A stretch of 64,000 nt of DNA from Balneolaceae bacterium UBA7797 (GTDB lineage: Bacteria > Bacteroidota > Rhodothermia > Balneolales > Balneolaceae). The notes beneath the pieces were generated by a model. The model did no database searches. It saw nothing but the letters and a program-made list of their open reading frames with translations, and was not told the DNA's origin. Made by a program: the position numbers and the translations under genes. The stretch is from contig DLCN01000015.1 in the NCBI GenBank assembly GCA_002480645.1, forward strand, positions 1 to 64,000, written 5' to 3'. This document shows, piece by piece, positions 34,533 through 43,711 of the stretch (the first letter of the stretch is position 1; each line of letters opens with the position of its first letter).

Positions 34533-35762
34533 ATGAGAAATCTACTTTTTATCATTTTTATAGCAACATTCGTAAGTACGGTTGAGGCTCAGGTAGGTGC
34601 ACTTATCTGGGAAGAACCCTTCGATACCCTCGATACGGAGATCTGGAATATACAGATCGGTGATGGTTGCCCGGACTTATGTTACTGGGGAAACGGGGAG
34701 ATGCAGTATTACAAGGAAGAGAATGTGTACACAGATTCCATTCCCGGAGAGCCGGGGAATAAAGGTCTTGTGATCGAAGCCCGAAAAGAGCGAGCTCCGA
34801 ATGGTGGTCGTTTTACTTCCGGCCGGCTGAATACACAGGATCAGGTTGAAATCAAATACGGGGTGATCGAGATCAGAATGATGGTCCCCGATCTTGAAAC
34901 CGGTCTCTGGCCTGCCGCCTGGTTATTAGGCGCTAATAATCCTGAGGTTGGCTGGCCGCAAAGCGGAGAGATCGATATGATGGAAATGGGACATAGCCTG
35001 GATGAGCGTACGAATCAGGGCCATCCCGATTCTAACGTAAACAGCTATGTAGGATCGAATGCGATCTGGTATGCTTCGAGTGCTTGTAGTGATGGAAACC
35101 CGACTTGTGCCGCTGCTATCGCCTACGATACTCAGTATAATCAACCCTACTCCGCTGATCTGGACATGAATGATCGTTTCGTGACCTACCGGTTATATTG
35201 GGATCCTAATTCACTTCGTTTTACCATCACCGACAGACGAACCGAATACGATCTCTATACTTCTCCACTTTCGATAAGTTCGGGCGATCTGGCAAATACA
35301 TTCAGGAAACCATTCTTCGTATTACTCAATATGGCTGTTGGAGGAAATTTCACTGATGCTTCAGTTTCAACCGAGGTAACAGCACCGTTTCCCGCTAAAA
35401 TGTATGTCGATTACATAAAGGTGTTTTCCTGGAATGGAGAAGGTGAGGTTACCGTAAATGGCGAGCTGGTTTCCAAAGAATTGGAAGCAACATCACCATC
35501 TTCCATCCAGCTGAATCAAAACTATCCAAATCCATTCAACCCGGAAACGGTTATAGGATATCAACTTGAATCACCTGCCAATGTTCGTGTCAGGGTATTT
35601 GATGCACTTGGCAGGGAAGTATCAGAGCTGGTAAATGCGAAACGCTCTGCCGGTTATCATGAAGTTCGTTTTAATGCAGCCAACCTGCCAAGCGGACTCT
35701 ATTACTACAGATTGGAAACCGGATCTTTTGTCCAGACCCGCAAGATGATGCTGATCAAGTAA
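34533..35762 (+). CDS. GH16 beta-glucanase (laminarinase-like) with T9SS sorting domain
   Basis: A 409-aa secreted enzyme. A signal peptide ends at VEAQ (about residue 20), followed by a GH16 jelly-roll. The catalytic motif is GEIDMMEMG, with nucleophile E146, D148 and acid/base E151; this longer E-x-D-x-x-E form is usual for laminarinase-like members. The C-terminal 80 residues form a T9SS type A sorting domain (NYPNPFNPET ... MMLIK), so the enzyme is displayed or released at the cell surface. It would hydrolyse beta-1,3 (or mixed beta-1,3/1,4) glucan. An internal Cys pair (GDGCPDLCYWG) may form a disulfide. It is translationally close to the reductase, and a strong terminator follows. Confidence 0.92.
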   Translation: MRNLLFIIFIATFVSTVEAQVGALIWEEPFDTLDTEIWNIQIGDGCPDLCYWGNGEMQYYKEENVYTDSIPGEPGNKGLVIEARKERAPNGGRFTSGRLNTQDQVEIKYGVIEIRMMVPDLETGLWPAAWLLGANNPEVGWPQSGEIDMMEMGHSLDERTNQGHPDSNVNSYVGSNAIWYASSACSDGNPTCAAAIAYDTQYNQPYSADLDMNDRFVTYRLYWDPNSLRFTITDRRTEYDLYTSPLSISSGDLANTFRKPFFVLLNMAVGGNFTDASVSTEVTAPFPAKMYVDYIKVFSWNGEGEVTVNGELVSKELEATSPSSIQLNQNYPNPFNPETVIGYQLESPANVRVRVFDALGREVSELVNAKRSAGYHEVRFNAANLPSGLYYYRLETGSFVQTRKMMLIK

Positions 35763-35799
35763 GCAGTTTTTATCCGGTCTTTAAGAATGTTTGATCTTC

Positions 35800-35833
35800 G
35801 GGATATGCTCAATGTTGAGGGTATCCCTTTTTA
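35800..35833 (+). terminator. Intrinsic terminator after the GH16 gene
   Basis: GGGATATGCTCAA pairs with TTGAGGGTATCCC, leaving one mismatch and a very tight loop. The stem is followed by TTTTTATTTT. It closes the reductase-GH16 unit. Confidence 0.8.
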
Positions 35834-35938
35834 TTTTCCGGGAATTATCATTCAGCTCTTTCTTATTTGCCGGAGGAGAGGTTTATTAGCAGCAGATATT
35901 CATTCACATTTTATTAAACAGACAGTAACTGCTCGGAC

Positions 35939-37015
35939 ATGAATATTGCTCACATGATAAAGGGACATCTTAAAAGAACAGTCGTAACGATCATTTACTG
36001 GATATTTGCATTCTGGGCATTCGATCTGTTCAGGTTTGCAGGATTATCTGATATGCCCGGGATCACCCTCGATCATGAGGTGAGCTATTTAAAAAGTCTG
36101 GAATTGTTTGTGGTGCTCGGAATAATTACCGGGTTGCTCTATTCCATTATCGAAGAATTTTTTGAGCGTAACTGGTTTAAAAGAAAATCGATCGGATTCA
36201 GATTGCTGTTAAAATCACTCTTTTATTTAGTGATCCTCACACTGGATGTGGAACTCGGGGTAGAGATCATTACCTCTCTCTATGATCACCCGCACTTATA
36301 TACTCCGCGCATATTATTAGAAAGTGGGGCTGTATGGTCGTTTATCATCTTTTTTATGATCGCCAGTCTGTTATTCAATCTATGGAAGATCATTCTGGAG
36401 AAATTTGGGGCAGGTGTATTCTGGAAAATGCTCGTCGGTAAATACAATCCTCCCAGAGTAGAAAAAAGATTGTTCATGTTTCTGGATATGAGATCATCCA
36501 CCACACTCGCCGAAACACTGGGGTACCATAAATTCAGTGAAATGCTTCAGCATTGTTTCTATGATCTGAATGAAGTTGTAGCTGGATATTCCGGTGAGAT
36601 CTATCAGTATGTGGGAGATGAGGCCGTGATCGTCTGGGATTATGAAAAAGGACTCAAAAATAACGAGTGTGTAGCTCTTTACTTCGATTTTGCTCAAAAA
36701 CTGCATAAGAATCGTGATTTTTATATGAAAAAATATGGAGTATTCCCGGAGTTCAAAGCCGGACTTCATGGAGGGGAGTTGGTGGCAGCTGAGGTCGGCG
36801 TTGTAAAAAAAGAAATCGCCTATCATGGTGATGTGATCAACACAACAGCGCGCATTCAGGATATGTGTAATAAACTGGGAGAACATTTACTGATCTCGGA
36901 TACCATCATGAATGCCCTCACACTACACAAGGAATTCGAAAATAGGTTTAAGGGAGAATTTGAGTTAAAAGGAAAAGATAAGCCGGTTCCCTTGTTCGGT
37001 ATCAGGGCCGTTTAG
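35939..37015 (+). CDS. Membrane-bound class III adenylate/guanylate cyclase
   Basis: A 358-aa protein with four predicted transmembrane helices (about 15-35, 55-80, 85-110, 125-150) and a C-terminal class III cyclase domain. The two metal-binding aspartates are D183 in FLDMRSST and D227 in YVGDEAVIVW. The transition-state Asn and Arg are present in GDVINTTARIQ. The substrate-selecting positions are around VVKKEIAYHGD, whose Lys suggests ATP rather than GTP, although this is not certain. The four-TM N-domain with short loops resembles that of other Bacteroidota cyclases and may sense the membrane or quinones. It stands alone between terminators, so its target pathway is not evident. Confidence 0.88.
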   Translation: MNIAHMIKGHLKRTVVTIIYWIFAFWAFDLFRFAGLSDMPGITLDHEVSYLKSLELFVVLGIITGLLYSIIEEFFERNWFKRKSIGFRLLLKSLFYLVILTLDVELGVEIITSLYDHPHLYTPRILLESGAVWSFIIFFMIASLLFNLWKIILEKFGAGVFWKMLVGKYNPPRVEKRLFMFLDMRSSTTLAETLGYHKFSEMLQHCFYDLNEVVAGYSGEIYQYVGDEAVIVWDYEKGLKNNECVALYFDFAQKLHKNRDFYMKKYGVFPEFKAGLHGGELVAAEVGVVKKEIAYHGDVINTTARIQDMCNKLGEHLLISDTIMNALTLHKEFENRFKGEFELKGKDKPVPLFGIRAV

Positions 37016-37117
37016 AGAGGCTCATCTGGTTAATATGTAGTGGTATCTCCTCTCAGATTTAAGTATTGTCCAATACAAAGTATTTGGAGTTATTTTTTCA
37101 CACTAAACAAAATTATT

Positions 37118-40100
37118 ATGGGGAATTCCGGTCGATATCTACTTGCAATCTTGTTGTTCATTGCACTACCTGTTTATCAACTAAGCGCACAGGATAAACC
37201 TTCAGATGAGCGTTATGAAACAGCCTGGAACAGTTTAGGTTTCAGAAGTATTGGTCCGGCTTTTACCTCCGGCAGGATTGCAGATTTCGCGGTGAATCCG
37301 GATAATTACAGTGAATTTTATGTAGCGGCTGCGGCCGGTGGCGTGTGGAAGACCACCAATCGCGGGATCTCTTTCACCCCGGTCTTTGATAATGAAGGAA
37401 GCTACAGCATCGGAGTGGTAGAGATCGACCTGAATAATCATAATGTGGTTTGGGTTGGCACCGGCGAGAATAATAATCAGCGAAGTGTTAACTACGGCGA
37501 CGGGGTTTATAAATCGGTTGATGGTGGTAAAAGCTGGAAGAATATGGGCCTGAAGAATTCCGAGCATATCGGAATGATCGCCATCCATCCTGAAAATTCA
37601 GAGGTGGTGTATGTTGCGGCAACCGGCCCGCTTTGGAAATCCGGCGGCGATCGGGGGTTATACAAAACAGTAGATGGGGGCGAAAACTGGGAGAAAGTAC
37701 TTGATATAAGTCCGGAAACGGGAATTCATGAAGTACATCTTGATCCAAGAGACCCCGAAGTGATCTATGCCGTTGCTCATCAGAGAAGACGCCATGTGTT
37801 TACCTATATAAGCGGTGGCCCGGAGTCAGCGGTGTATAAGTCGGAAGATGGCGGGGCTTCATTTCGAAAAATTATGAAAGGAATGCCCGGCGGGGATATC
37901 GGCCGGATCGGGATGGATATTTCACCGGCCGATCCTGATGTCCTGTATGCCGTGGTTGAAGCTCAAAGTGGTAAAAGCGGATTTTATCGCTCCACAGACC
38001 GGGGTGAAAGCTGGGAAAGAAGAAGCAGCTATTCCTCCAGCGGTAATTACTATTCCGAGGTGATCGCTGATCCGGTAGATGCAGAACTCGTTTATGTGAT
38101 GAATACCTATGCAGGGGTATCAGAAGATGGTGGTAAGACCTTCAATAATGTCGGCGAAGCGAATAAGCATATTGATAATCACGCATTATGGATCAATCCG
38201 GATGATCCCGATTATCTGCTGAACGGAAATGATGGCGGGGTATATGAATCGTATGACCGCGGTAAAACCTGGAGATTTTACACCAATCTGCCAGTCACTC
38301 AGTTTTATAAAGTAGCAGTGGATAACGATTACCCATTCTATAATGTATATGGCGGGACACAGGATAACTTTACGTTCGGCGGGCCATCACGAACGAACGA
38401 GCCAACCGGAATAACTCCTCGTCACTGGTTTGTGACTCTGCTTGGGGATGGATTTGAACCACATGTAGATCCGCAAAATCCAAACATTGTGTATTCACAA
38501 TACCAATACGGAAATCTTTACCGATTCGACAAACAAAGTGGCGAAGCGCAGAATATCATCCCGCAACCGCCCGCCGGAGTGGATTATTCGTACAACTGGA
38601 ACTGGGATTCTCCGTTCTTCGTGAGCGTTCATAATAATAAACGATTGTATTATGGTTCTGATCGCGTACATCGAAGTGATGATATGGGGCAGTCGTGGGA
38701 GGAACTAAGTGGCGATCTCACCCGACAGATCGACCGGAATAAACTGGAAGTGATGGGTAAGGTATGGCCCATGGATGCCGTAGCAAAAAATGCATCCACC
38801 ACTCAATACGGAAACATCGTAGCTCTGGCCGAATCACCTTTAAATGAAGATGTACTCTTTGCCGGAACTGATGACGGTCTGATTCATATCACCACAGATG
38901 GTGGTGAGAATTGGCGGAAGATCTCAAAATTCCCGGGGGTTCCTGAATTCACCTATGTGAATGAGATCGTAGCTTCTGCTCATGATCCGAACGTAGTGTA
39001 TGCAGCATTTAACAATCATAAAAACGGTGATTTTAAACCATATCTGCTTAAAAGTACCGACCTCGGTAAAAGCTGGAAATCGATCGCTAATAATTTACCG
39101 GAAAGAGGTTCGATCTATGCTATAGAGGAAGACCATATGGAGCCGGGATTACTTTTTATTGGAACAGAATTCAGTCTCTTTGCCAGCATCGACGGAGGGA
39201 AATACTGGAAAGAACTGAGTAAGGGATTACCAACGGTAGCCGTACGCGATATCAATATTCAACAGCGGGAGAACGATCTGGTACTCGGAACATTCGGCCG
39301 TGGATTTTACATCATGGACGATTATTCTGCCCTGAGGGAATTCAGTAAAGAAGTACGGGAAAAAGAAGCTCATCTGTTTTCAGTGCGCGATGCCTTCCAG
39401 TTTCAGCCGTATAGTCCTATTGCGGCCAGCTCAACGGTTTCGTGGCTGGGCCCCAAAGGATTTCAGGGCGAAGATCTCTATTTGGGTGAAAACCCCGAAT
39501 TCGGCGCAGCGTTTACCTATTACCTGAAAGACGGGTATAAAACACTGGAGCAGGCACGAGAGGAGAAAGAGAAGGAACTCCGCAAAGATGGTAAGACAGT
39601 CTACTATCCCGAGTATGAGCAGTTAAAAGCCGAAGAAGAACAGCCAAAACCGTTTTTGATCTTCACCGTTCGCGATGCGGCTGGGAATGTGGTAAATGAA
39701 CTCAGAAGTTCCCCCAAAAAAGGGATCAATCGGATCTATTGGGATCTGAAATATCCGGATGTGGATCAGGTTCGTACTAAAGACAGCAATCCAACTTCAA
39801 ATCTGAATTCCGGGATCATGGTGTTGCCCGGCGAGTATTCCGTAGAATTGGCAAAAAGCGTGGATGGGGAAGTAACACAAATTGCAGAGCCGGTACCGTT
39901 CACCGTAAAATCTTTAGACAATCTTACCTTACCGGCTCAGGATCCGGATGCTATGTTTGCATTTCATACCGAGCTCATGAAACTCTCCAAGGCAGCGAAT
40001 AGTGCGAGAAGTGCATTCAATGAGATCAATGACCGGATGGAGTATTATAAAGCAGCGAACCGGCTGGTAAAAAGCCCGGATATGGATGCCATGATCGATG

Positions 40101-40408
40101 AATTGGAAGAAAAGCTCGATGAGGCACGCATGATCATGTTCGGAGACCGTATCAAATCACAATTGGAGATCAACCAGGCTCCGAGTTTGAATGCGAGGAT
40201 CAATACCGCGATCTACTCCGGATTGGAAACACGATCGGATCCTACAGAAACATCTAAAATGGTAAAAAAGATAGCCGAACAAAATCTTAAGCCGGTGATC
40301 GATACCTTAAAAACTATTCTGGATACCGATCTGCCATCAATGGACGCCAAACTGGATGAGTTAGGCGCTCCGTGGACACCAGGCCGCATTCTGGATCTGG
40401 AACATTAA
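37118..40408 (+). CDS. Secreted BNR/VPS10 (sortilin-like) beta-propeller protein
   Basis: A 1096-aa exported protein with a signal peptide ending QLSAQ. It has many Asp-box/BNR repeats with the S-x-D-x-G-x-x-W pattern (for example TTNRGISF, SVDGGKSW, STDRGESW, TTDGGENW, STDLGKSW), forming one or two propellers over about 30-760. An interspersed domain and a helical C-terminus (about 950-1090) follow. Such proteins are often labelled glycosyl hydrolases, but the repeat alone does not prove activity, and no sialidase Arg triad or xyloglucanase acid is obvious. No T9SS tail is present, so it is probably periplasmic or outer-membrane associated. The start is the ATG at 37118; a GTG-led extension to 37040 is unlikely. 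It is followed by the DUF1080 gene. Confidence 0.82.
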   Translation: MGNSGRYLLAILLFIALPVYQLSAQDKPSDERYETAWNSLGFRSIGPAFTSGRIADFAVNPDNYSEFYVAAAAGGVWKTTNRGISFTPVFDNEGSYSIGVVEIDLNNHNVVWVGTGENNNQRSVNYGDGVYKSVDGGKSWKNMGLKNSEHIGMIAIHPENSEVVYVAATGPLWKSGGDRGLYKTVDGGENWEKVLDISPETGIHEVHLDPRDPEVIYAVAHQRRRHVFTYISGGPESAVYKSEDGGASFRKIMKGMPGGDIGRIGMDISPADPDVLYAVVEAQSGKSGFYRSTDRGESWERRSSYSSSGNYYSEVIADPVDAELVYVMNTYAGVSEDGGKTFNNVGEANKHIDNHALWINPDDPDYLLNGNDGGVYESYDRGKTWRFYTNLPVTQFYKVAVDNDYPFYNVYGGTQDNFTFGGPSRTNEPTGITPRHWFVTLLGDGFEPHVDPQNPNIVYSQYQYGNLYRFDKQSGEAQNIIPQPPAGVDYSYNWNWDSPFFVSVHNNKRLYYGSDRVHRSDDMGQSWEELSGDLTRQIDRNKLEVMGKVWPMDAVAKNASTTQYGNIVALAESPLNEDVLFAGTDDGLIHITTDGGENWRKISKFPGVPEFTYVNEIVASAHDPNVVYAAFNNHKNGDFKPYLLKSTDLGKSWKSIANNLPERGSIYAIEEDHMEPGLLFIGTEFSLFASIDGGKYWKELSKGLPTVAVRDINIQQRENDLVLGTFGRGFYIMDDYSALREFSKEVREKEAHLFSVRDAFQFQPYSPIAASSTVSWLGPKGFQGEDLYLGENPEFGAAFTYYLKDGYKTLEQAREEKEKELRKDGKTVYYPEYEQLKAEEEQPKPFLIFTVRDAAGNVVNELRSSPKKGINRIYWDLKYPDVDQVRTKDSNPTSNLNSGIMVLPGEYSVELAKSVDGEVTQIAEPVPFTVKSLDNLTLPAQDPDAMFAFHTELMKLSKAANSARSAFNEINDRMEYYKAANRLVKSPDMDAMIDELEEKLDEARMIMFGDRIKSQLEINQAPSLNARINTAIYSGLETRSDPTETSKMVKKIAEQNLKPVIDTLKTILDTDLPSMDAKLDELGAPWTPGRILDLEH

Positions 40409-40420
40409 TTAAAGTTTTAA

Positions 40421-40451
40421 CTCACCATCTCTCCGTTAAGGGAGATGGTGA
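40421..40451. terminator. Intercistronic hairpin
   Basis: TCACCATCTC pairs with GAGATGGTGA in a 10-bp stem between the BNR gene and the NTF2-DUF1080 gene. The plus-strand tail TATTTTAAAT is only weakly U-rich, so it may be a leaky terminator or an mRNA-stabilising hairpin. Confidence 0.5.
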
Positions 40452-40478
40452 TATTTTAAATCAATCACCCATCTGTTT

Positions 40479-41531
40479 ATGAAGAAGATCATCGCCATTT
40501 TTGGCTTTCTCATTATCCTTTCATCCAGTGCGTCTGCACAATATGAATCTGACACCCGATCCATTGATTCCATCATTAACACTATGTATGCCTCAATTTC
40601 CGGGGATGCGGGGGTGGAACGGGACTGGGATCGTTTCAGAAATCTGTTCATCCCGGAAGCCCGCCTGATCCCTACCGGAAACAATAACAACGAGAGCCGA
40701 AGATATGTGGCATGGGATGTGGAAAAATATATTGAACGGGCTACACCGATGTTTAAAAAGGATGGATTCTTTGAATCTGAAGTTTCACGGGAAGTAGATG
40801 AATTCAACGGGGTTGCGCAGGTTTTTACAACCTACGAATCGCGCAGAACCAAAGATGGGGATGTATTTGCCAGAGGGATCAATAGTGTACAGCTATTTAA
40901 TGACGGAACCCGTTGGTGGATCGTTTCGATCTTCTGGGCATCGGAAAATGAGGAGCATCCACTACCTTTGGCCTATCAAAAGGGAACGTGGTTTTCGTTG
41001 TTCAATGGAGAAAATTTTGATGGTTGGGTAGCCAATGAAACCGATGAAACCTTCAGCATAGAAGATGGGGCCATAAAAGTAAATGGGGTGCGATCGCACT
41101 TATTCTACAATGGTCCGGTTGCAGATCATGATTTCGATGATTTCGAATTCAAGGCCAAAGTGATGACGAAAAATAATTCCAATTCAGGGATCTTTTTCCA
41201 CACCAAATATCAACCCGAAGGTTGGCCCAGATACGGGTATGAAGCACAGATCAATAACAGTTACGATGCCGATCCACGCCGCACTGCAAGTCTGTACAGT
41301 TTTGATGATAATACCGAGATCACCTTTCCGGATGATGAATGGATGGACTATTACATCAAAGTGGAGGGTAAGCATGTGATCATAAAAATAAACGGAATTG
41401 TGGTCACTGATTATACCGAACCGGAAGGCCTCACTCGAACTCAACGTCTTACCAGCGGAACGTTCGCTCTTCAGGGGCATGATCCGGGTAGCACCGTGTA
41501 CTTTAAAGATATTTATGTGCGGGAGCTTTGA
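40479..41531 (+). CDS. NTF2/SnoaL-like domain fused to DUF1080 (3-keto-disaccharide hydrolase-like) domain
   Basis: A 350-aa exported protein with a signal peptide ending ASAQ (about residue 21). Residues 22-160 look like an NTF2/SnoaL-like alpha+beta cone with a Trp-rich end (GTRWWIVSIFWASE). Residues 165-350 are a DUF1080 concanavalin-like sandwich, seen in FSLFNGENFDGW, SGIFFHTKY and the terminal strand VYFKDIYVREL. DUF1080 proteins include periplasmic hydrolases of 3-keto-glycosides, so a role in sugar release is possible. The two-domain arrangement is uncommon to my knowledge. It is 70 bp after the BNR gene and converges with the ABC-F gene. Confidence 0.8.
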   Translation: MKKIIAIFGFLIILSSSASAQYESDTRSIDSIINTMYASISGDAGVERDWDRFRNLFIPEARLIPTGNNNNESRRYVAWDVEKYIERATPMFKKDGFFESEVSREVDEFNGVAQVFTTYESRRTKDGDVFARGINSVQLFNDGTRWWIVSIFWASENEEHPLPLAYQKGTWFSLFNGENFDGWVANETDETFSIEDGAIKVNGVRSHLFYNGPVADHDFDDFEFKAKVMTKNNSNSGIFFHTKYQPEGWPRYGYEAQINNSYDADPRRTASLYSFDDNTEITFPDDEWMDYYIKVEGKHVIIKINGIVVTDYTEPEGLTRTQRLTSGTFALQGHDPGSTVYFKDIYVREL

Positions 41532-41559
41532 TCGGGAATTAGCAGGATCTGTTCTCCGA

Positions 41560-43452
41560 TCAGGCCCGTTCGGCGAGTTCCAGCCAGCGATATTCTTTTT
41601 CTTCGATGATGGATTTTAGCTCTGCGTAACGGGCAGATAATTCCTGAAGTTTTTCATAATCAGATTCCGCATTCATTTCAGTTTCGATCTGCGATTTCTG
41701 TTCCTCCAGTTGTCCGAGCTCGTCTTCCAGTTTATTATACTCTTTGCGCTCTTTGTAGCTCAATTTTTCACCGGAGGAGGAACTGTTTTTTGTTTTGGAT
41801 GGAGTTTCTTTAGCTGCTTTTTCCTCAGCTTTGATCCGGGCTTCTTCAGCCTCTTCCTCTTTTTGTAACTCCCTGTATTCCAGATAGGTACCATTGAAAT
41901 CGCGGATAACGCCGTTCCCTTCAAATACAAAATAATGTTCCACCAAAGTATCCATGAAGTAACGGTCGTGGGAAACGATGATGAGGCACCCACCGAAATC
42001 AGCCAGGAAGGATTCCAGTTTTTCTAAGGTGATCAGATCGAGATCGTTCGTGGGCTCATCCAGTATCAGGAAATTCGGATTTTTAATAAGTACCATCATC
42101 AAACCCAGCCGGCGCTTTTCACCGCCGCTCAGCTTTTCAACCGGTGTGTACTGCATCTTGGAATCGAACATGAAATGTTCCAGAAACTGTGAAGCTGAGA
42201 TCGTATCGCCGTTGGCAAGTTGAATCACTTCCGCCACTTCCTTGATCACATCAATGACCCGGTCGTTTTCGTTGAAGGTATGACCGCTTTGCTTATAATG
42301 ACCGTACACGATGGTCTGACCTGTTTCCACTTCGCCGGAATCCACCGGTTCATCTCCGGTAATAATTTTCAGAAAGGTACTTTTCCCTACTCCATTTTTC
42401 CCGATGATACCGATACGTTCACCTTTCAGGAACTGATAGGAGAAGTCATTGAGTATGGTAAGATCCCCGAAACTTTTATTCACTTTCTTCAATTCAAGTA
42501 CTTTGCCTCCGATTCTGGAATGACTCACTTCCAGTTTGATCTCTTGTTTTACTTTTCCGGAAGCTGCTTTTTTCTCGGTTTCGTAATAGGCATCGATGCG
42601 GGATTTCGATTTTGAGGTCCGCGCCTTGGGCTGTCGTCGCATCCATTCCAGCTCTTTCTTGGCCAGTTTTTTGGCCTTGTCTACTTCAGTGGCATAGACT
42701 TCTTCCCGTTCGGCTTTCTTCTGAAGGAAATACGCGTAATTTCCTTTGTGATGATACAGCTCACCACCTTCAATTTCGAGTATGTGATTACACACCCGAT
42801 CCAGAAAATACCGGTCGTGCGTAACCATGAGCAACGTCATCGTACTGCGGGTGAGATAAGATTCCAGCCATTCGATCATCTCCACATCAAGGTGGTTGGT
42901 TGGCTCATCCAAAATGAGGAGGTCAGGTTCATCGAGCAGGGCAAAAGCCAAGGCGACTCTTTTTCGCTGTCCACCGGATAAGGAGGATATATGCTGATCC
43001 AGATCGTGAATATTCAGGTGGCCCAGGATCTGCTGCAGACGTTGTTCGTAATCCCAGGCATTTTTGGCATCCATCACCGCAATAGCCTGATCGAATGCTT
43101 TTTGGGTTGCTTCAGAATAATCGTTCGCCTGAGCTTCCACGGCTTGTTCGTAATTCCGCACTATTTTCACCATTTCATTATCACCATGAGTGATAAATTC
43201 ATTGATGGTGAGGGTATCATCCAGTTCGGGTTCCTGTTCCAGTAAGCTAACACGGATGCCATTCCGGATCATTACTTCCCCCGAATCAGGAACTTCTTTC
43301 CCGGCAAGGATCTTCAGTAAGGTGGATTTTCCGGTGCCATTCTGAGCGATCAGAGCCGTTTTATCGCCTTTGGAAAGCCCGAAGGTTATATCCTCAAATA
43401 ACGTTTTTAAACCGAATTTTTTAGAAAGATTCTCAACCGAAAGGTAGGTCAT
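41560..43452 (-). CDS. uup: ABC-F ATPase, Uup-like
   Basis: A 630-aa soluble protein with two ABC domains and no membrane segments. Walker A motifs are NGTGKST (about 38-44) and GKNGVGKST (about 340), signatures LSGGQRKRVALA and LSGGEKRRLGLM, and Walker B LLILDEPTNHLD and FLILDEPTNDLD. A linker of about 75 residues lies between the domains, and the C-terminus is a charged coiled coil (KERKEYNKLEDELGQLEEQ ... RYAELKSI). The coiled-coil tail and length match Uup, which binds ribosomes or branched DNA and helps resolve stalled translation or replication. It is divergent from ppc. A second ABC-F (EttA) lies just beyond ppc. Confidence 0.9.
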   Translation of the reverse strand: MTYLSVENLSKKFGLKTLFEDITFGLSKGDKTALIAQNGTGKSTLLKILAGKEVPDSGEVMIRNGIRVSLLEQEPELDDTLTINEFITHGDNEMVKIVRNYEQAVEAQANDYSEATQKAFDQAIAVMDAKNAWDYEQRLQQILGHLNIHDLDQHISSLSGGQRKRVALAFALLDEPDLLILDEPTNHLDVEMIEWLESYLTRSTMTLLMVTHDRYFLDRVCNHILEIEGGELYHHKGNYAYFLQKKAEREEVYATEVDKAKKLAKKELEWMRRQPKARTSKSKSRIDAYYETEKKAASGKVKQEIKLEVSHSRIGGKVLELKKVNKSFGDLTILNDFSYQFLKGERIGIIGKNGVGKSTFLKIITGDEPVDSGEVETGQTIVYGHYKQSGHTFNENDRVIDVIKEVAEVIQLANGDTISASQFLEHFMFDSKMQYTPVEKLSGGEKRRLGLMMVLIKNPNFLILDEPTNDLDLITLEKLESFLADFGGCLIIVSHDRYFMDTLVEHYFVFEGNGVIRDFNGTYLEYRELQKEEEAEEARIKAEEKAAKETPSKTKNSSSSGEKLSYKERKEYNKLEDELGQLEEQKSQIETEMNAESDYEKLQELSARYAELKSIIEEKEYRWLELAERA

Positions 43453-43527
43453 ACAGTGGGTTACTTATGATCTTGATGAAAAACCAATATACGGGGAAAT
43501 AGAGTTGGTTTTATGAGAGATTTGGAG

Positions 43528-43539
43528 GCAGATATCTGC
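43528..43539. promoter_or_regulatory. Palindrome GCAGATATCTGC between uup and ppc
   Basis: A perfect 12-bp palindrome in the 260-bp divergent region between the ABC-F gene and PEP carboxylase. It could be a regulator-binding site. No flanking promoter box is convincing. Confidence 0.3.
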
Positions 43540-43711
43540 GTGAAAACTTTACATATACTAATTAATTCGGACGGAAATGAGTTTCATTAACAATTCAATA
43601 GAGTCTGCATGAGGAAATTTATTCAAAGGTTTAACCATCAAATAATTGCAAGGACTACAAACTTTTCGGATGTTTAATAGAATAGTAGAGGCGACCTTTT
43701 ACCAAATTTCG

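Noticed and set aside
37118..40408. Sialidase or xyloglucanase call for the BNR-repeat protein
   Set aside because: Asp-box repeats alone do not give activity; the catalytic residues of those families are not visible.
43513..43590. 25-codon ORF upstream of ppc
   Set aside because: Starts at an ATG with no supporting promoter, terminator or protein-like pattern, unlike the 22-aa gene at 50699.
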